A DNA stretch of 8,737 nucleotides from Burkholderiales bacterium (GTDB lineage Bacteria; Pseudomonadota; Gammaproteobacteria; Burkholderiales; Burkholderiaceae_C). The DNA lies in assembly GCA_947450745.1 (NCBI GenBank), contig CANFYD010000130.1, positions 1 through 8,737 of the forward strand, written 5' to 3'. Below are positions 1-5,863 of this stretch, piece after piece. Both the position numbers and the translations under genes were made by a program. The notes under the pieces are model-generated. The model saw only the letters and a list, made by a program, of their open reading frames with translations, did not search any database and had not been told where the DNA came from. The first letter of the stretch is position 1. Every line of letters starts with the position of its first letter.

Positions 1-138
1 CAAAGCCTGTGACAGGCGCTGGTACTGCTTGCCCTCGACCGGGCCACCTTGCGCCAGCGCCCAGGTGGGCACAAGACCGGCGGAAGCAGCGGCCAGGGTC
101 GTCAGGCTCAGAGCGGAAAAATCGCGACGCTTCATCAT
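1..138 (-). CDS. dsbA: Thiol:disulfide interchange protein DsbA-like, N-terminal fragment (gene runs off the window)
   Basis: Only the first 46 residues are present. They begin MMKRRDFSALSL, form a secretion signal with an Ala-rich core, and end in ALA-Q around residue 29, followed by GGPVEGKQYQRLSQ. The G-x-PVEGK-x-Y segment just after the signal is typical of the mature start of Burkholderiales DsbA proteins, which oxidise cysteine pairs in periplasmic proteins through a thioredoxin-fold CxxC. That active site lies outside the window, so the identification rests on the N-terminus and on the recalled neighbourhood (argS, SPOR protein, dsbA). The start at 138 is supported by AAGGA 6 nt upstream; a second in-frame ATG follows directly. 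The gene lies 47 bp after the SPOR gene on the same strand and is probably co-transcribed with it. The signal carries KRRDF, which resembles a twin-arginine motif. Another secreted protein with a similar signal cannot be excluded. Confidence 0.72.
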   Translation of the reverse strand, partial: MMKRRDFSALSLTTLAAASAGLVPTWALAQGGPVEGKQYQRLSQAL

Positions 139-185
139 CAGGAATCCTTGCTTGGAAAGGGTAGTACGGAGCTACAACGCTTGAT

Positions 186-872
186 TCAACGTTGCACGCG
201 GATCAAATTGGCCTCAATACCGGCAGCCTCGATCTTGCGTTGCAGACCCTCGGCCTCGTCGCGGCTGTCCATCGGCCCCAGGCGTACACGGTACACGGTG
301 CGACCGGATTGCTCGCGCTCAAGGACTTTGGCGATGAAACCTTGCAGGGCCAGTTTGGCGCGTTGTTGCTCGGCATCCTCGGTCCTGATGAAGGCCCCGG
401 CCTGGACAAAATAGATGAAGGGATCGGCAGCGGCAGTGGCCGCAGCACTGGCTGCAGCGGCGGCCGTCGCCTTGGCGTCAAGCTTTTTGTCGAGCGCTTT
501 TTCGGGCAACTTCGGCACGGGCAGGGCGGCGGGCGGGGGCAACTGAGCCGGTGCGGCCTCAGCGGCCGGCGGCAGCACCACCGCAGGCTCGGCGCGGGGC
601 GCTGCCGCCGGCAAGCCGCTGACCAAACCGCTGGCGGCCTTGGCGGCCGCCTTGCCGGCCAGCGGCGCGTTCGGGTCCCAGTTCTTGTTGCGCTGGGTTT
701 CCTCGGCGTCTTGCTCGGCGGTGCGCTGCGGCACCTTGTTGATGAAGGGGATCGGCACTTTGGTGATGTAGAGCGCCACGCCCAAAGCCACCGCCAAGCC
801 CAGCAGCAGGCCCACGATCAGGCCCAGCACAAAGCCGCCGCGCTGCCCCTGTTTCTTCATGACTTGGCTCAT
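186..872 (-). CDS. Membrane-anchored SPOR-domain protein (FtsN-like topology)
   Basis: The 228-residue product has a short basic N-terminus (KKQGQR), one hydrophobic segment at about residues 13-37 (GGFVLGLIVGLLLGLAVALG), then a long Ala/Pro-rich low-complexity linker at about 65-148. A C-terminal SPOR domain spans about 150-226, beginning FIYFVQAGAF and including RVRLGPM and an AGIEANLIRV end. SPOR domains bind peptidoglycan strands stripped of stem peptides at division septa, so this is a bitopic inner-membrane protein with a periplasmic C-terminus. The topology resembles FtsN/DedD, but sequence alone does not prove either, so no symbol is given. The start ATG overlaps the argS stop (ATGA, 869-872), which implies translational coupling. 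An alternative start is Met5 at 860. In Burkholderiales this type of gene commonly sits between argS and dsbA. Confidence 0.9.
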   Translation of the reverse strand: MSQVMKKQGQRGGFVLGLIVGLLLGLAVALGVALYITKVPIPFINKVPQRTAEQDAEETQRNKNWDPNAPLAGKAAAKAASGLVSGLPAAAPRAEPAVVLPPAAEAAPAQLPPPAALPVPKLPEKALDKKLDAKATAAAAASAAATAAADPFIYFVQAGAFIRTEDAEQQRAKLALQGFIAKVLEREQSGRTVYRVRLGPMDSRDEAEGLQRKIEAAGIEANLIRVQR

Positions 873-2584
873 TCCGTCTCAACCTTTTCGGATATTTCCC
901 GGTTCATCGTCGTCGGCGCGCTGACGCCCAGCACGGCCAGTGCGTTGGCGATCACCTGGCGGGTCGCAGCCAGCAGCGCAGCGCGCGCCTGGCTCAGCGC
1001 GGGCGTCTGGTCCAGCACCCGCTCGGCCGCGTAATAGCTGTGATACGCGCCGGCCAGGTCGCGCAAGTAGAAGGCCACATCGTGCGGTGCCAACGTTTCG
1101 GCGGCGCTGGTCAGCATGCGCGGATAGTCGGCCAGCTTGAGCATCAGGGCCGCCTCGGTCGGCGCGGTCAGCAAGCTCAGGTCGGCTTGGCCCAGGCTGG
1201 CTTCGTCGCCACCGCGCGCCACCCAGTTGCGCAGCACCGAGCAGATGCGCGCATGGGCGTACTGCACGTAGAACACCGGGTTTTCATCGTTCTGCTTCAG
1301 GGCCAGATCGACGTCGAAGATGAACTCGGTGTCCGCCTTGCGGCCGATCAGGAAGAAGCGCACCGCATCGCGGCTGGTCCAGTCGATCAGGTCGCGCAGC
1401 GTCACGTAGCTGCCGGCGCGCTTGGAGATCTTGACCTCCTCGCCGCCCTTCATCACCGTGACCATCTTGTGCAGCACGTAATCGGGGAAGCCTTGCGGAA
1501 TGCCGACATCGGCCGCCTGCAAACCGGCGCGCACGCGGGCAATCGTGCCGTGGTGGTCGCTGCCCTGCACGTTGATGCACTGGGTGTAGCCGCGCTGGAA
1601 CTTGTTGATGTGATAAGCCACATCGGGCACAAAGTAGGTGTAGCCGCCGGCCGATTTGCGCATCACCCGGTCTTTGTCATCGCCGTAGTCGGTCGAGCGC
1701 AGCCACAGTGCGCCGTCTTCTTCAAAGGTCTTGCCGGCCGCCGTCAGCCGGGCCACGGTGGCTTCGACGCCGCCGCTTTCGTACAGGCTGGATTCAAGGA
1801 AATAGCTGTCGAACTTGAGCCCGAAGGCCTGCAAGTCCAGGTCTTGCTCGTGGCGCAAATAGGCCACCGCGAACTGCTGGATGCTGCTCAGATCGTCAAC
1901 GTCGCCGGACGCGGTGAACTCGCGGTCATCGGCCTTGACCGACTGCCCGGCGCGGAATTCGTCGGCGATGTCCTGGATGTAATCGCCGTTGTAAGCCGCC
2001 TCGGGCCAATCAGCGTCGCCGGGCTTCAAGCCCTTCAAGCGGCATTGGGTCGAATTGGCCAGGGTGGCAATCTGCACCCCGGCGTCGTTGTAATAGAACT
2101 CGCGTGTGACCTGCGCGCCCTGGGTCTGGAACAGGCTGCAGATGGCGTCGCCCAGCGCCGCTTGGCGGGCGTGGCCCACATGCAGCGGGCCGGTCGGGTT
2201 GGCCGACACGAACTCGACCATCACATGCTTGGCATTGGCCGGCTGGCGGCCAAACGCGGGGCCGGCCGTCAGCACCTCGCTGACCACCGCTTGCTTGGCA
2301 GCGGCCGTCAGGCGGATGTTGATGAAGCCGGGGCCGGCAATCTCCAGCGACTCGACCCAGCGGGCAAAAGCCGGTCGGCGCTGCAGCGCGTCGATCAACG
2401 CCTGCGCCAGTTCGCGCGGGTTCTTTTTCAGCGGCCGCGCCATTTGCATGGCGGCGGTGCAGGCAAAGTCGCCGAGGCCGGCCTGCTTGGGGGATTCGAA
2501 GGCGGCCACCATGGTGGCGCCGGGGCTGAGTTCTTCAATCGCCTCGCCCAGGGCGGCGAGCAATTCTTGCTTGGCTTGGATCAT
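869..2584 (-). CDS. argS: Arginyl-tRNA synthetase (class I)
   Basis: The enzyme charges tRNA-Arg with arginine using ATP in the cytoplasm. The 571-residue length fits bacterial ArgRS. Visible in order are the ArgRS-specific N-terminal domain (about 1-95) and the class I HIGH-type signature HVGH at 135-138 inside EFVSANPTGPLHVGHARQA. Next come the catalytic Rossmann segment with YYNDAG (164-169) and GSDHHG (341-346), and a KMSKS-type loop KISKRAG at 385-391. The C-terminal DALR-type helical anticodon-binding domain (about 435-558) contains YVQYAHAR and LGVSAP. An 11-residue charged tail follows the usual C-terminal end and contains the overlap with the next gene. The start at 2584 has no clear Shine-Dalgarno sequence. 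The minus-strand hexamer TAGAAT (plus 2591-2596, 5 of 6 to the -10 consensus) lies so close to the ATG that it would give a nearly leaderless transcript; no matching -35 was seen. argS appears to head the SPOR-dsbA cluster. Confidence 0.98.
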   Translation of the reverse strand: MIQAKQELLAALGEAIEELSPGATMVAAFESPKQAGLGDFACTAAMQMARPLKKNPRELAQALIDALQRRPAFARWVESLEIAGPGFINIRLTAAAKQAVVSEVLTAGPAFGRQPANAKHVMVEFVSANPTGPLHVGHARQAALGDAICSLFQTQGAQVTREFYYNDAGVQIATLANSTQCRLKGLKPGDADWPEAAYNGDYIQDIADEFRAGQSVKADDREFTASGDVDDLSSIQQFAVAYLRHEQDLDLQAFGLKFDSYFLESSLYESGGVEATVARLTAAGKTFEEDGALWLRSTDYGDDKDRVMRKSAGGYTYFVPDVAYHINKFQRGYTQCINVQGSDHHGTIARVRAGLQAADVGIPQGFPDYVLHKMVTVMKGGEEVKISKRAGSYVTLRDLIDWTSRDAVRFFLIGRKADTEFIFDVDLALKQNDENPVFYVQYAHARICSVLRNWVARGGDEASLGQADLSLLTAPTEAALMLKLADYPRMLTSAAETLAPHDVAFYLRDLAGAYHSYYAAERVLDQTPALSQARAALLAATRQVIANALAVLGVSAPTTMNREISEKVETE

Positions 2585-2603
2585 GGCGGGATTCTAAGGT
2601 TCT

Positions 2604-4058
2604 ATGATCTTCGCCATGCCTGTGGACCCCGACATGTCGCCTGAGAAACCAACGCCGGGCCGGCCCGAGAGTTCCCCGCCCCCTGCGGCGGGCGTGACGC
2701 CAAACGGCAATTCCGGAGCCACAAGAGACACCCTCGACCTGCCCGCCTACATCGGCAAATACAAGGTCTTGCGCCGCCTGGGCGAGGGCGCGACCAGCGA
2801 TGTTTTTTTGGCGCTGGACGAATTTCACGCCGCTGAAGTGGCCATCAAACGGATGCGCAGCTGGGGCAGCGCCAGCGCCGACAACCGGCAAAACGACTAT
2901 CTGCGGCACTTCTACACCGCCGAAGCCTCGCTGGCCGGGCGGCTGCAGCACCCGAACGTGGTGCAGATCCTCGACGCCGTGCCCGACCCCGCCTCGCCCT
3001 ATCTGGTGATGGAATATGTGGCCGGCGTGACGCTGAAGCATTTTTGCCGCAGCGACCGCTTGCTGCCGCTGGACCAGATCGTCGAGCTGGGCTTCAAGTG
3101 CGCGATGGCGCTGTCCTATGTCTTCCGCCTTGGGCTGATCCACCGCGACATCAAGCCGGCCAACCTGCTGGCGGTGCTGGACGCGCAAGGCCAGGTGACG
3201 GACGTGAAGGTCAGCGATTTCGGCAGCGCCCTGAATCTGCATGCCGAGTCGACCCAGGTGCAGCGCGTCGGCTCGCTGGCCTATATGCCGCCGGAGCAGA
3301 TCGACGGCGGCGACGTCGATTGCCGCGCTGACATTTACGCGCTCGGTGCGGTGCTTTATCACCTGGTAGCCGGGCGCCCGCCGTTTGATGCACCCAATCA
3401 GATGGCGCTGATGCACCAGATCTACCACCAAGCGCCGGCACCGCTGCAGGGGCAGCGCGGCGGCGTGACGGCCGAGCTGGAGGCGGTCATTCTGAACGCG
3501 CTGGCCAAGCACCCGCAAGAGCGCTATGCGGACTGGGAATCGTTTGGCCGCGCCTTGTCCGCCCTGGTGGTGAACCAGCAAGTGCCGCTGGCCAGGCTGT
3601 ACGAGGTGAAGGATTCGGAGCGCTTCAATCGCTTGCGCGAGCTGGAATTCTTTGCCGATTTTGGCGATGTGGAATTGTGGGAAGTGGTGCACCGGGCGCG
3701 CTGGCAGCGCTTCCCGGAAGGTCATGCGCTGTACAAGCGCGGCCAGGAAGGCAACACCTTCCACATCATTGCCCAGGGCGCGGTGGAGGTGTTCCGGGAG
3801 GGCACCCGCGTTGCCACGCTGGGCAAGGGCACCTCGGTCGGCGAGATGGCTTACCTCGCCCCCAACCCCGACCTGCGCCGCCACAGCGCGGATGTGCGAG
3901 TCAGCCAGATCTGCACCACCATTTCCTTTACGCCCGAGTCCCTGGGCCAGCTCAGCCCGGAGTGCCAACACCGGTTTGATCGTGGTTTCATCCAGGTGCT
4001 GGTGCGGCGCTTGCACGCCGCGCATGAAACTTTGGCGCATCCGCGACGCATTTTGTGA
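2604..4058 (+). CDS. Cytosolic Ser/Thr protein kinase with C-terminal cyclic-nucleotide-binding-like domain
   Basis: The 484-residue product has no membrane segment. A Pro-rich, probably disordered leader (about 1-48) precedes a complete Hanks-type kinase domain (about 53-323). Kinase residues visible are the glycine loop GEGATS (60-65), the ATP lysine K82 in VAIK, the helix C glutamate E107, HRDIKPAN (180-187, with catalytic D182), DFG (205-207), GSLAYMPPEQ (223-232), D243 and R307, so it should be active. After a linker, about 345-475 form a CNB (CAP_ED-type) beta-roll with GNTFHIIAQGAVEVF and GEMAYL (413-418). The phosphate-cassette arginine that normally precedes S/A-A is His427 (HSADV), with Arg426 beside it, so cyclic-nucleotide binding is doubtful. 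The order is kinase then CNB, the reverse of eukaryotic PKG. Start choice is uncertain: ATG 2604 has AAGG 4 nt upstream, while 2616 and 2634 are alternatives that lose only leader residues. It starts 19 bp from argS on the opposite strand. Substrate unknown. Confidence 0.93.
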   Translation: MIFAMPVDPDMSPEKPTPGRPESSPPPAAGVTPNGNSGATRDTLDLPAYIGKYKVLRRLGEGATSDVFLALDEFHAAEVAIKRMRSWGSASADNRQNDYLRHFYTAEASLAGRLQHPNVVQILDAVPDPASPYLVMEYVAGVTLKHFCRSDRLLPLDQIVELGFKCAMALSYVFRLGLIHRDIKPANLLAVLDAQGQVTDVKVSDFGSALNLHAESTQVQRVGSLAYMPPEQIDGGDVDCRADIYALGAVLYHLVAGRPPFDAPNQMALMHQIYHQAPAPLQGQRGGVTAELEAVILNALAKHPQERYADWESFGRALSALVVNQQVPLARLYEVKDSERFNRLRELEFFADFGDVELWEVVHRARWQRFPEGHALYKRGQEGNTFHIIAQGAVEVFREGTRVATLGKGTSVGEMAYLAPNPDLRRHSADVRVSQICTTISFTPESLGQLSPECQHRFDRGFIQVLVRRLHAAHETLAHPRRIL

Positions 4059-4063
4059 ACATA

Positions 4064-4106
4064 GGTTCAACGCACGATTGAATCTGCAGCGTTGCCGTGT
4101 TGGAAT
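4064..4106 (+). promoter_or_regulatory. Candidate sigma70-type promoter for psiF with overlapping inverted repeat
   Basis: TTGAAT (4078-4083) and TGGAAT (4101-4106) each match the consensus -35 and -10 hexamers at 4 of 6 positions and are separated by 17 bp. Just upstream, GGTTCAA (4064-4070) and TTGAATC (4078-4084) form a near-perfect 7-bp inverted repeat that covers the -35, as an operator would. No recognisable Pho box was seen, so the phosphate control known for E. coli psiF is not supported here. The rest of the 4059-4170 gap shows nothing else. Short matches of this kind arise by chance, so confidence is low. Confidence 0.3.
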
Positions 4107-4173
4107 GCCGCTGCGCGTGCCTACCGCACACCGCACGCCGCGCTCACTCTGCATTTCAACCATAAGGACCATG

Positions 4174-4497
4174 ATGAAAAACCTGTTCAAGCTGTTGACC
4201 CTGGCTGCCTTTGCAGTGGCTGGCTCGGCCCATGCCGCAGACGCCGCCAGCGCGCCGACCATGCAGCAATCCAAGATGGGCATGTGCAACAAAGATGCCG
4301 CCGACAAAAAAGGCGATGAGCGCAAAGCCTTCATGAAGGAATGCCTGTCCGCCAAGGCCGCAGCCGCCGCCCCGGCCGCCTCCGCTGCAGTCACCCCGCA
4401 GCAAACTCGCATGAAAACCTGCAACGCCGACGCCAAGACCTCCGGCAAGACCGGCGACGAGCGCAAGGCCTTCATGAAGAGCTGCTTGAGTAATTAA
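4174..4497 (+). CDS. psiF: PsiF-repeat protein, small secreted, two repeats
   Basis: The 107-residue product has a Sec-type signal peptide (MKNLFKLLTLAAFAVAGSAHA, cleavage probably after Ala21), a short Ala-rich spacer, and two PsiF repeats joined by an Ala/Pro linker (about 60-73). Repeat 1 (about 31-59) and repeat 2 (about 76-106) share Q-Q-x-(K/R)-M-x-x-C-N and GDERKAFMK-x-CLS. Each repeat has one cysteine pair (C38/C57 and C83/C104), which suggests two disulfide-closed helical hairpins in the periplasm. Length and two-repeat layout match E. coli PsiF, a phosphate-starvation-inducible protein whose biochemical role is not established. ATG 4174 is preferred over the adjacent ATG 4171, because AAGGA (4164-4168) lies 5 nt from the former and only 2 nt from the latter. 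It is 115 bp downstream of the kinase on the same strand and could be read through from it or from its own promoter. Confidence 0.88.
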   Translation: MKNLFKLLTLAAFAVAGSAHAADAASAPTMQQSKMGMCNKDAADKKGDERKAFMKECLSAKAAAAAPAASAAVTPQQTRMKTCNADAKTSGKTGDERKAFMKSCLSN

Positions 4498-4500
4498 GGC

Positions 4501-4618
4501 CTTGCGGGCCAGACCTTGCTGTACTCAGCATGCTCTGGCCCCAACTGATCAAGCGGGTTCTTGCGGGCCAGACCTTGCTGTACTCAGCATGCTCTGGCCC
4601 CAACTGATCAAGCGGGTT
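4501..4618. repeat. Two identical 59-bp tandem repeats, each with a hairpin
   Basis: Copies at 4501-4559 and 4560-4618 are identical at all 59 positions. A degenerate third start (GTTGCGCGCCAGACC, 4619-4633, two mismatches) follows. Within each copy, GGGCCAGA (4506-4513; 4565-4572) pairs with TCTGGCCC (4534-4541; 4593-4600). An inner stem TGCTG/CAGCA closes a TACT loop, giving a 36-nt hairpin with a 3x3 internal loop. There is no T-tract, so these are not standard intrinsic terminators, though tandem hairpins at the 3' end of psiF could stabilise or end its mRNA. The repeats sit between convergent genes, immediately after the psiF stop codon. Confidence 0.9.
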
Positions 4619-4647
4619 GTTGCGCGCCAGACCGGTCTGATCAGTTG
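4601..4647. repeat. Inverted repeat CAACTGATCA / TGATCAGTTG enclosing half of a 12-bp palindrome
   Basis: CAACTGATCA at 4601-4610 (end of the second tandem unit) is perfectly inverted as TGATCAGTTG at 4638-4647, with 27 bp between. CAGACCGGTCTG at 4628-4639 is a perfect 12-bp palindrome partly overlapping the right arm. The right arm ends on the G that begins the GTAG foot of the neighbouring REP doublet, so the two repeat systems abut directly. Confidence 0.7.
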
Positions 4648-4741
4648 TAGGGCGGGTCGCGACCCGCGTGTACTCGGCTATGGCGGCCGTCTCGCACGAG
4701 GCACGCCACCGGAATCCCTCGCGGGTCTCGACCCGCCCTAC
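4647..4741. repeat. REP doublet (REPIN/BIME-like) with GTAG feet
   Basis: Two 22-bp arms, 4647-4668 and 4720-4741, are inverted relative to each other with one mismatch and enclose 51 bp. Each arm starts (outside to inside) with GTAG followed by a self-palindrome: GCGGGTCGCGACCCGC at 4652-4667 is perfect, and the other arm has one central change. A conserved GTAG tetranucleotide at the foot of a GC-rich stem-loop is the hallmark of REP sequences mobilised by RAYT (TnpA-REP, Y1 HUH) transposases. Inverted pairs of such units are REPINs. No RAYT gene is in the window, so the element would depend on one elsewhere. The 51-bp interior has its own small inverted repeats (TGGCG/CGCCA, CTCG/CGAG). 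It lies between convergent genes, the usual location for such elements. Confidence 0.8.
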
Positions 4742-4768
4742 GTGGCTGATTGAGCCGTTTCTTACGGA

Positions 4769-5713
4769 TCAGAGCTGCTCAGCATCGACCGAAGACGCTT
4801 GCAGCCCAGCTTGCAACCAATACCCCGCGCTGGCGTAGTTGTGCTTGAGGAAGTCGATCCACAACCTGACTCGCAGCGGCAAATGCTTGCGCTGCGGAAT
4901 CAGCAGATAAATACCGTTGGCCGGTGCGGCAAAGTCATCCAGCACCGCTTGCAGGCGGCCGGCGCGGATGTCGGATTCCACCTCCCAGGTGCTGCGCCAA
5001 GCCAGGCCCATGCCGCTGACGCACCAGTCGTGCAGCACCTGCCCGTCACTGCAATCGAGTCGGCCGCTGGGCCGCACATGAATCAGCTCGCCGTCCACGC
5101 TGAAGGCCCAGCCACGCGTCTGGCTGGCGTCCGAGCTGAGCGTCAGGCAGGAATGCCGCACCAACTCAGCCGGATGCTGGGGCACGCCGGCGCGCTTCAA
5201 GTAGGCGGGGGTAGCCACGCAAAGCCGGCGGTTGTCGGCCAAGCGCACGCTGACCAGGCTGGAGTCCGGCAGGTCGCCCACCCGCACCGCGCAGTCAAAG
5301 CCTTCGCCTGCGATGTCCACCACCCGGTCGCTCAAATTGAGCGAGACGCTGACCTCGGGGTGGCGGGCCAAGAACTCAGGCACCAGCGGTGCCACATGGC
5401 GGCGCCCGAAGCCGGCCGGGGCGGTGATGCGCAAATGCCCGCTGGCCTTCACGCCGCCGGCGCTGACGCTGGCCTCGGCATTGGCAAACTCGACCAGCAA
5501 GCGCTGGCAATCCTCCAAAAACGCACTGCCTTCGTGCGTCAAGGTGATGCGCCGGGTGGTGCGCAGCAGCAGCTTGACGCCCAGGCGAGCCTCCAGCGCG
5601 TCGATGCGCCGGCCCATCACGGCGGGTGCCACGCCTTCCAGCAGCGCCGCAGCGGTCAAGCTGCCTTTGGTAGCGACGGAGACGAACGATTCAATCTGTT
5701 TGAGGCGGGCCAT
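4769..5713 (-). CDS. LysR-family transcriptional regulator, probable regulator of glcB
   Basis: The 314-residue product has the LysR layout: an N-terminal winged helix-turn-helix (about 1-60, MARLKQIESFVSVATKGSLT, then GRRIDALEARLGVKLLLRTTR), a linker helix (about 62-90), and a periplasmic-binding-protein-like effector domain (about 92-290) starting GHLRITAPAGFGRRHVAPLV. The second motif, TWEVESDIRAGRLQAVLDDF followed by a YLLIPQRKHLP stretch and RLWIDFL, fits the CrgA-like branch of LysR proteins. The effector is unknown. It is divergent from malate synthase G across 150 bp holding a candidate LysR operator, so control of glcB, and of itself, is the simplest reading. No clear Shine-Dalgarno precedes ATG 5713; the start was chosen because MARLKQIESF is the usual beginning of the HTH. 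The C-terminal tail after about 290 is longer than in many relatives. Confidence 0.93.
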   Translation of the reverse strand: MARLKQIESFVSVATKGSLTAAALLEGVAPAVMGRRIDALEARLGVKLLLRTTRRITLTHEGSAFLEDCQRLLVEFANAEASVSAGGVKASGHLRITAPAGFGRRHVAPLVPEFLARHPEVSVSLNLSDRVVDIAGEGFDCAVRVGDLPDSSLVSVRLADNRRLCVATPAYLKRAGVPQHPAELVRHSCLTLSSDASQTRGWAFSVDGELIHVRPSGRLDCSDGQVLHDWCVSGMGLAWRSTWEVESDIRAGRLQAVLDDFAAPANGIYLLIPQRKHLPLRVRLWIDFLKHNYASAGYWLQAGLQASSVDAEQL

Positions 5714-5758
5714 GGCGACGGATTGTGCTGGGCTTTCGATCTAAAAACCTCGGTTCAC

Positions 5759-5814
5759 CGCTGATTCGTGCGAATTAAGCAGGTATTCCCTGCGCTTGCG
5801 TGCATGAATCAGCG
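5759..5814. promoter_or_regulatory. Candidate LysR operator between lysR and glcB
   Basis: CGCTGATTCGTGC (5759-5771) and GCATGAATCAGCG (5802-5814) form a 13-bp inverted repeat with one mismatch, with centres 43 bp apart (about four helical turns). The left arm also contains the near-palindrome ATTCG-TG-CGAAT (5764-5775). An AT-rich stretch with CATAAA (5826-5831, 4 of 6 to the -10 consensus) follows. If it is the glcB -10, the arms would centre near -73 and -30, resembling the two-site arrangement by which LysR proteins control divergent targets. The remaining intergenic DNA (5714-5758, 5832-5863) shows no convincing -35. Confidence 0.5.
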
Positions 5815-5863
5815 CCCGGATTTCGCATAAATTAGCAGGCTCAGCAAATCACCGGGTTTGATC

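Noticed and set aside
1040..2644. A 534-codon open frame on the plus strand opposite argS
   Set aside because: It lies antisense to an unmistakable argS and has a low-complexity composition with no family motif.
2535..4475. A 646-codon open frame on the minus strand across the kinase and psiF
   Set aside because: It is antisense to two genes with clear family motifs, its product is His/Arg/Gln-rich with no recognisable domain, and long antisense frames are expected in GC-rich coding DNA.
4506..4600. The two hairpins after psiF as intrinsic terminators
   Set aside because: Neither stem is followed by a T-tract on either strand, so they are reported as structured repeats.
4501..4618. Tandem repeats as a CRISPR array
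   Set aside because: The units are directly adjacent with no unique spacers between them, and there are no cas genes.
4502..4753. An 83-codon open frame downstream of psiF
   Set aside because: It is made of the 59-bp tandem repeats and the REP doublet, so its protein is internally repeated only because the DNA is. No ribosome-binding site was seen.
5858..5863. TTG at 5858 as the glcB start
   Set aside because: ATG at 5864 is in frame six bases later and gives the family-like N-terminus MSART; the TTG adds only two residues without a better ribosome-binding site.
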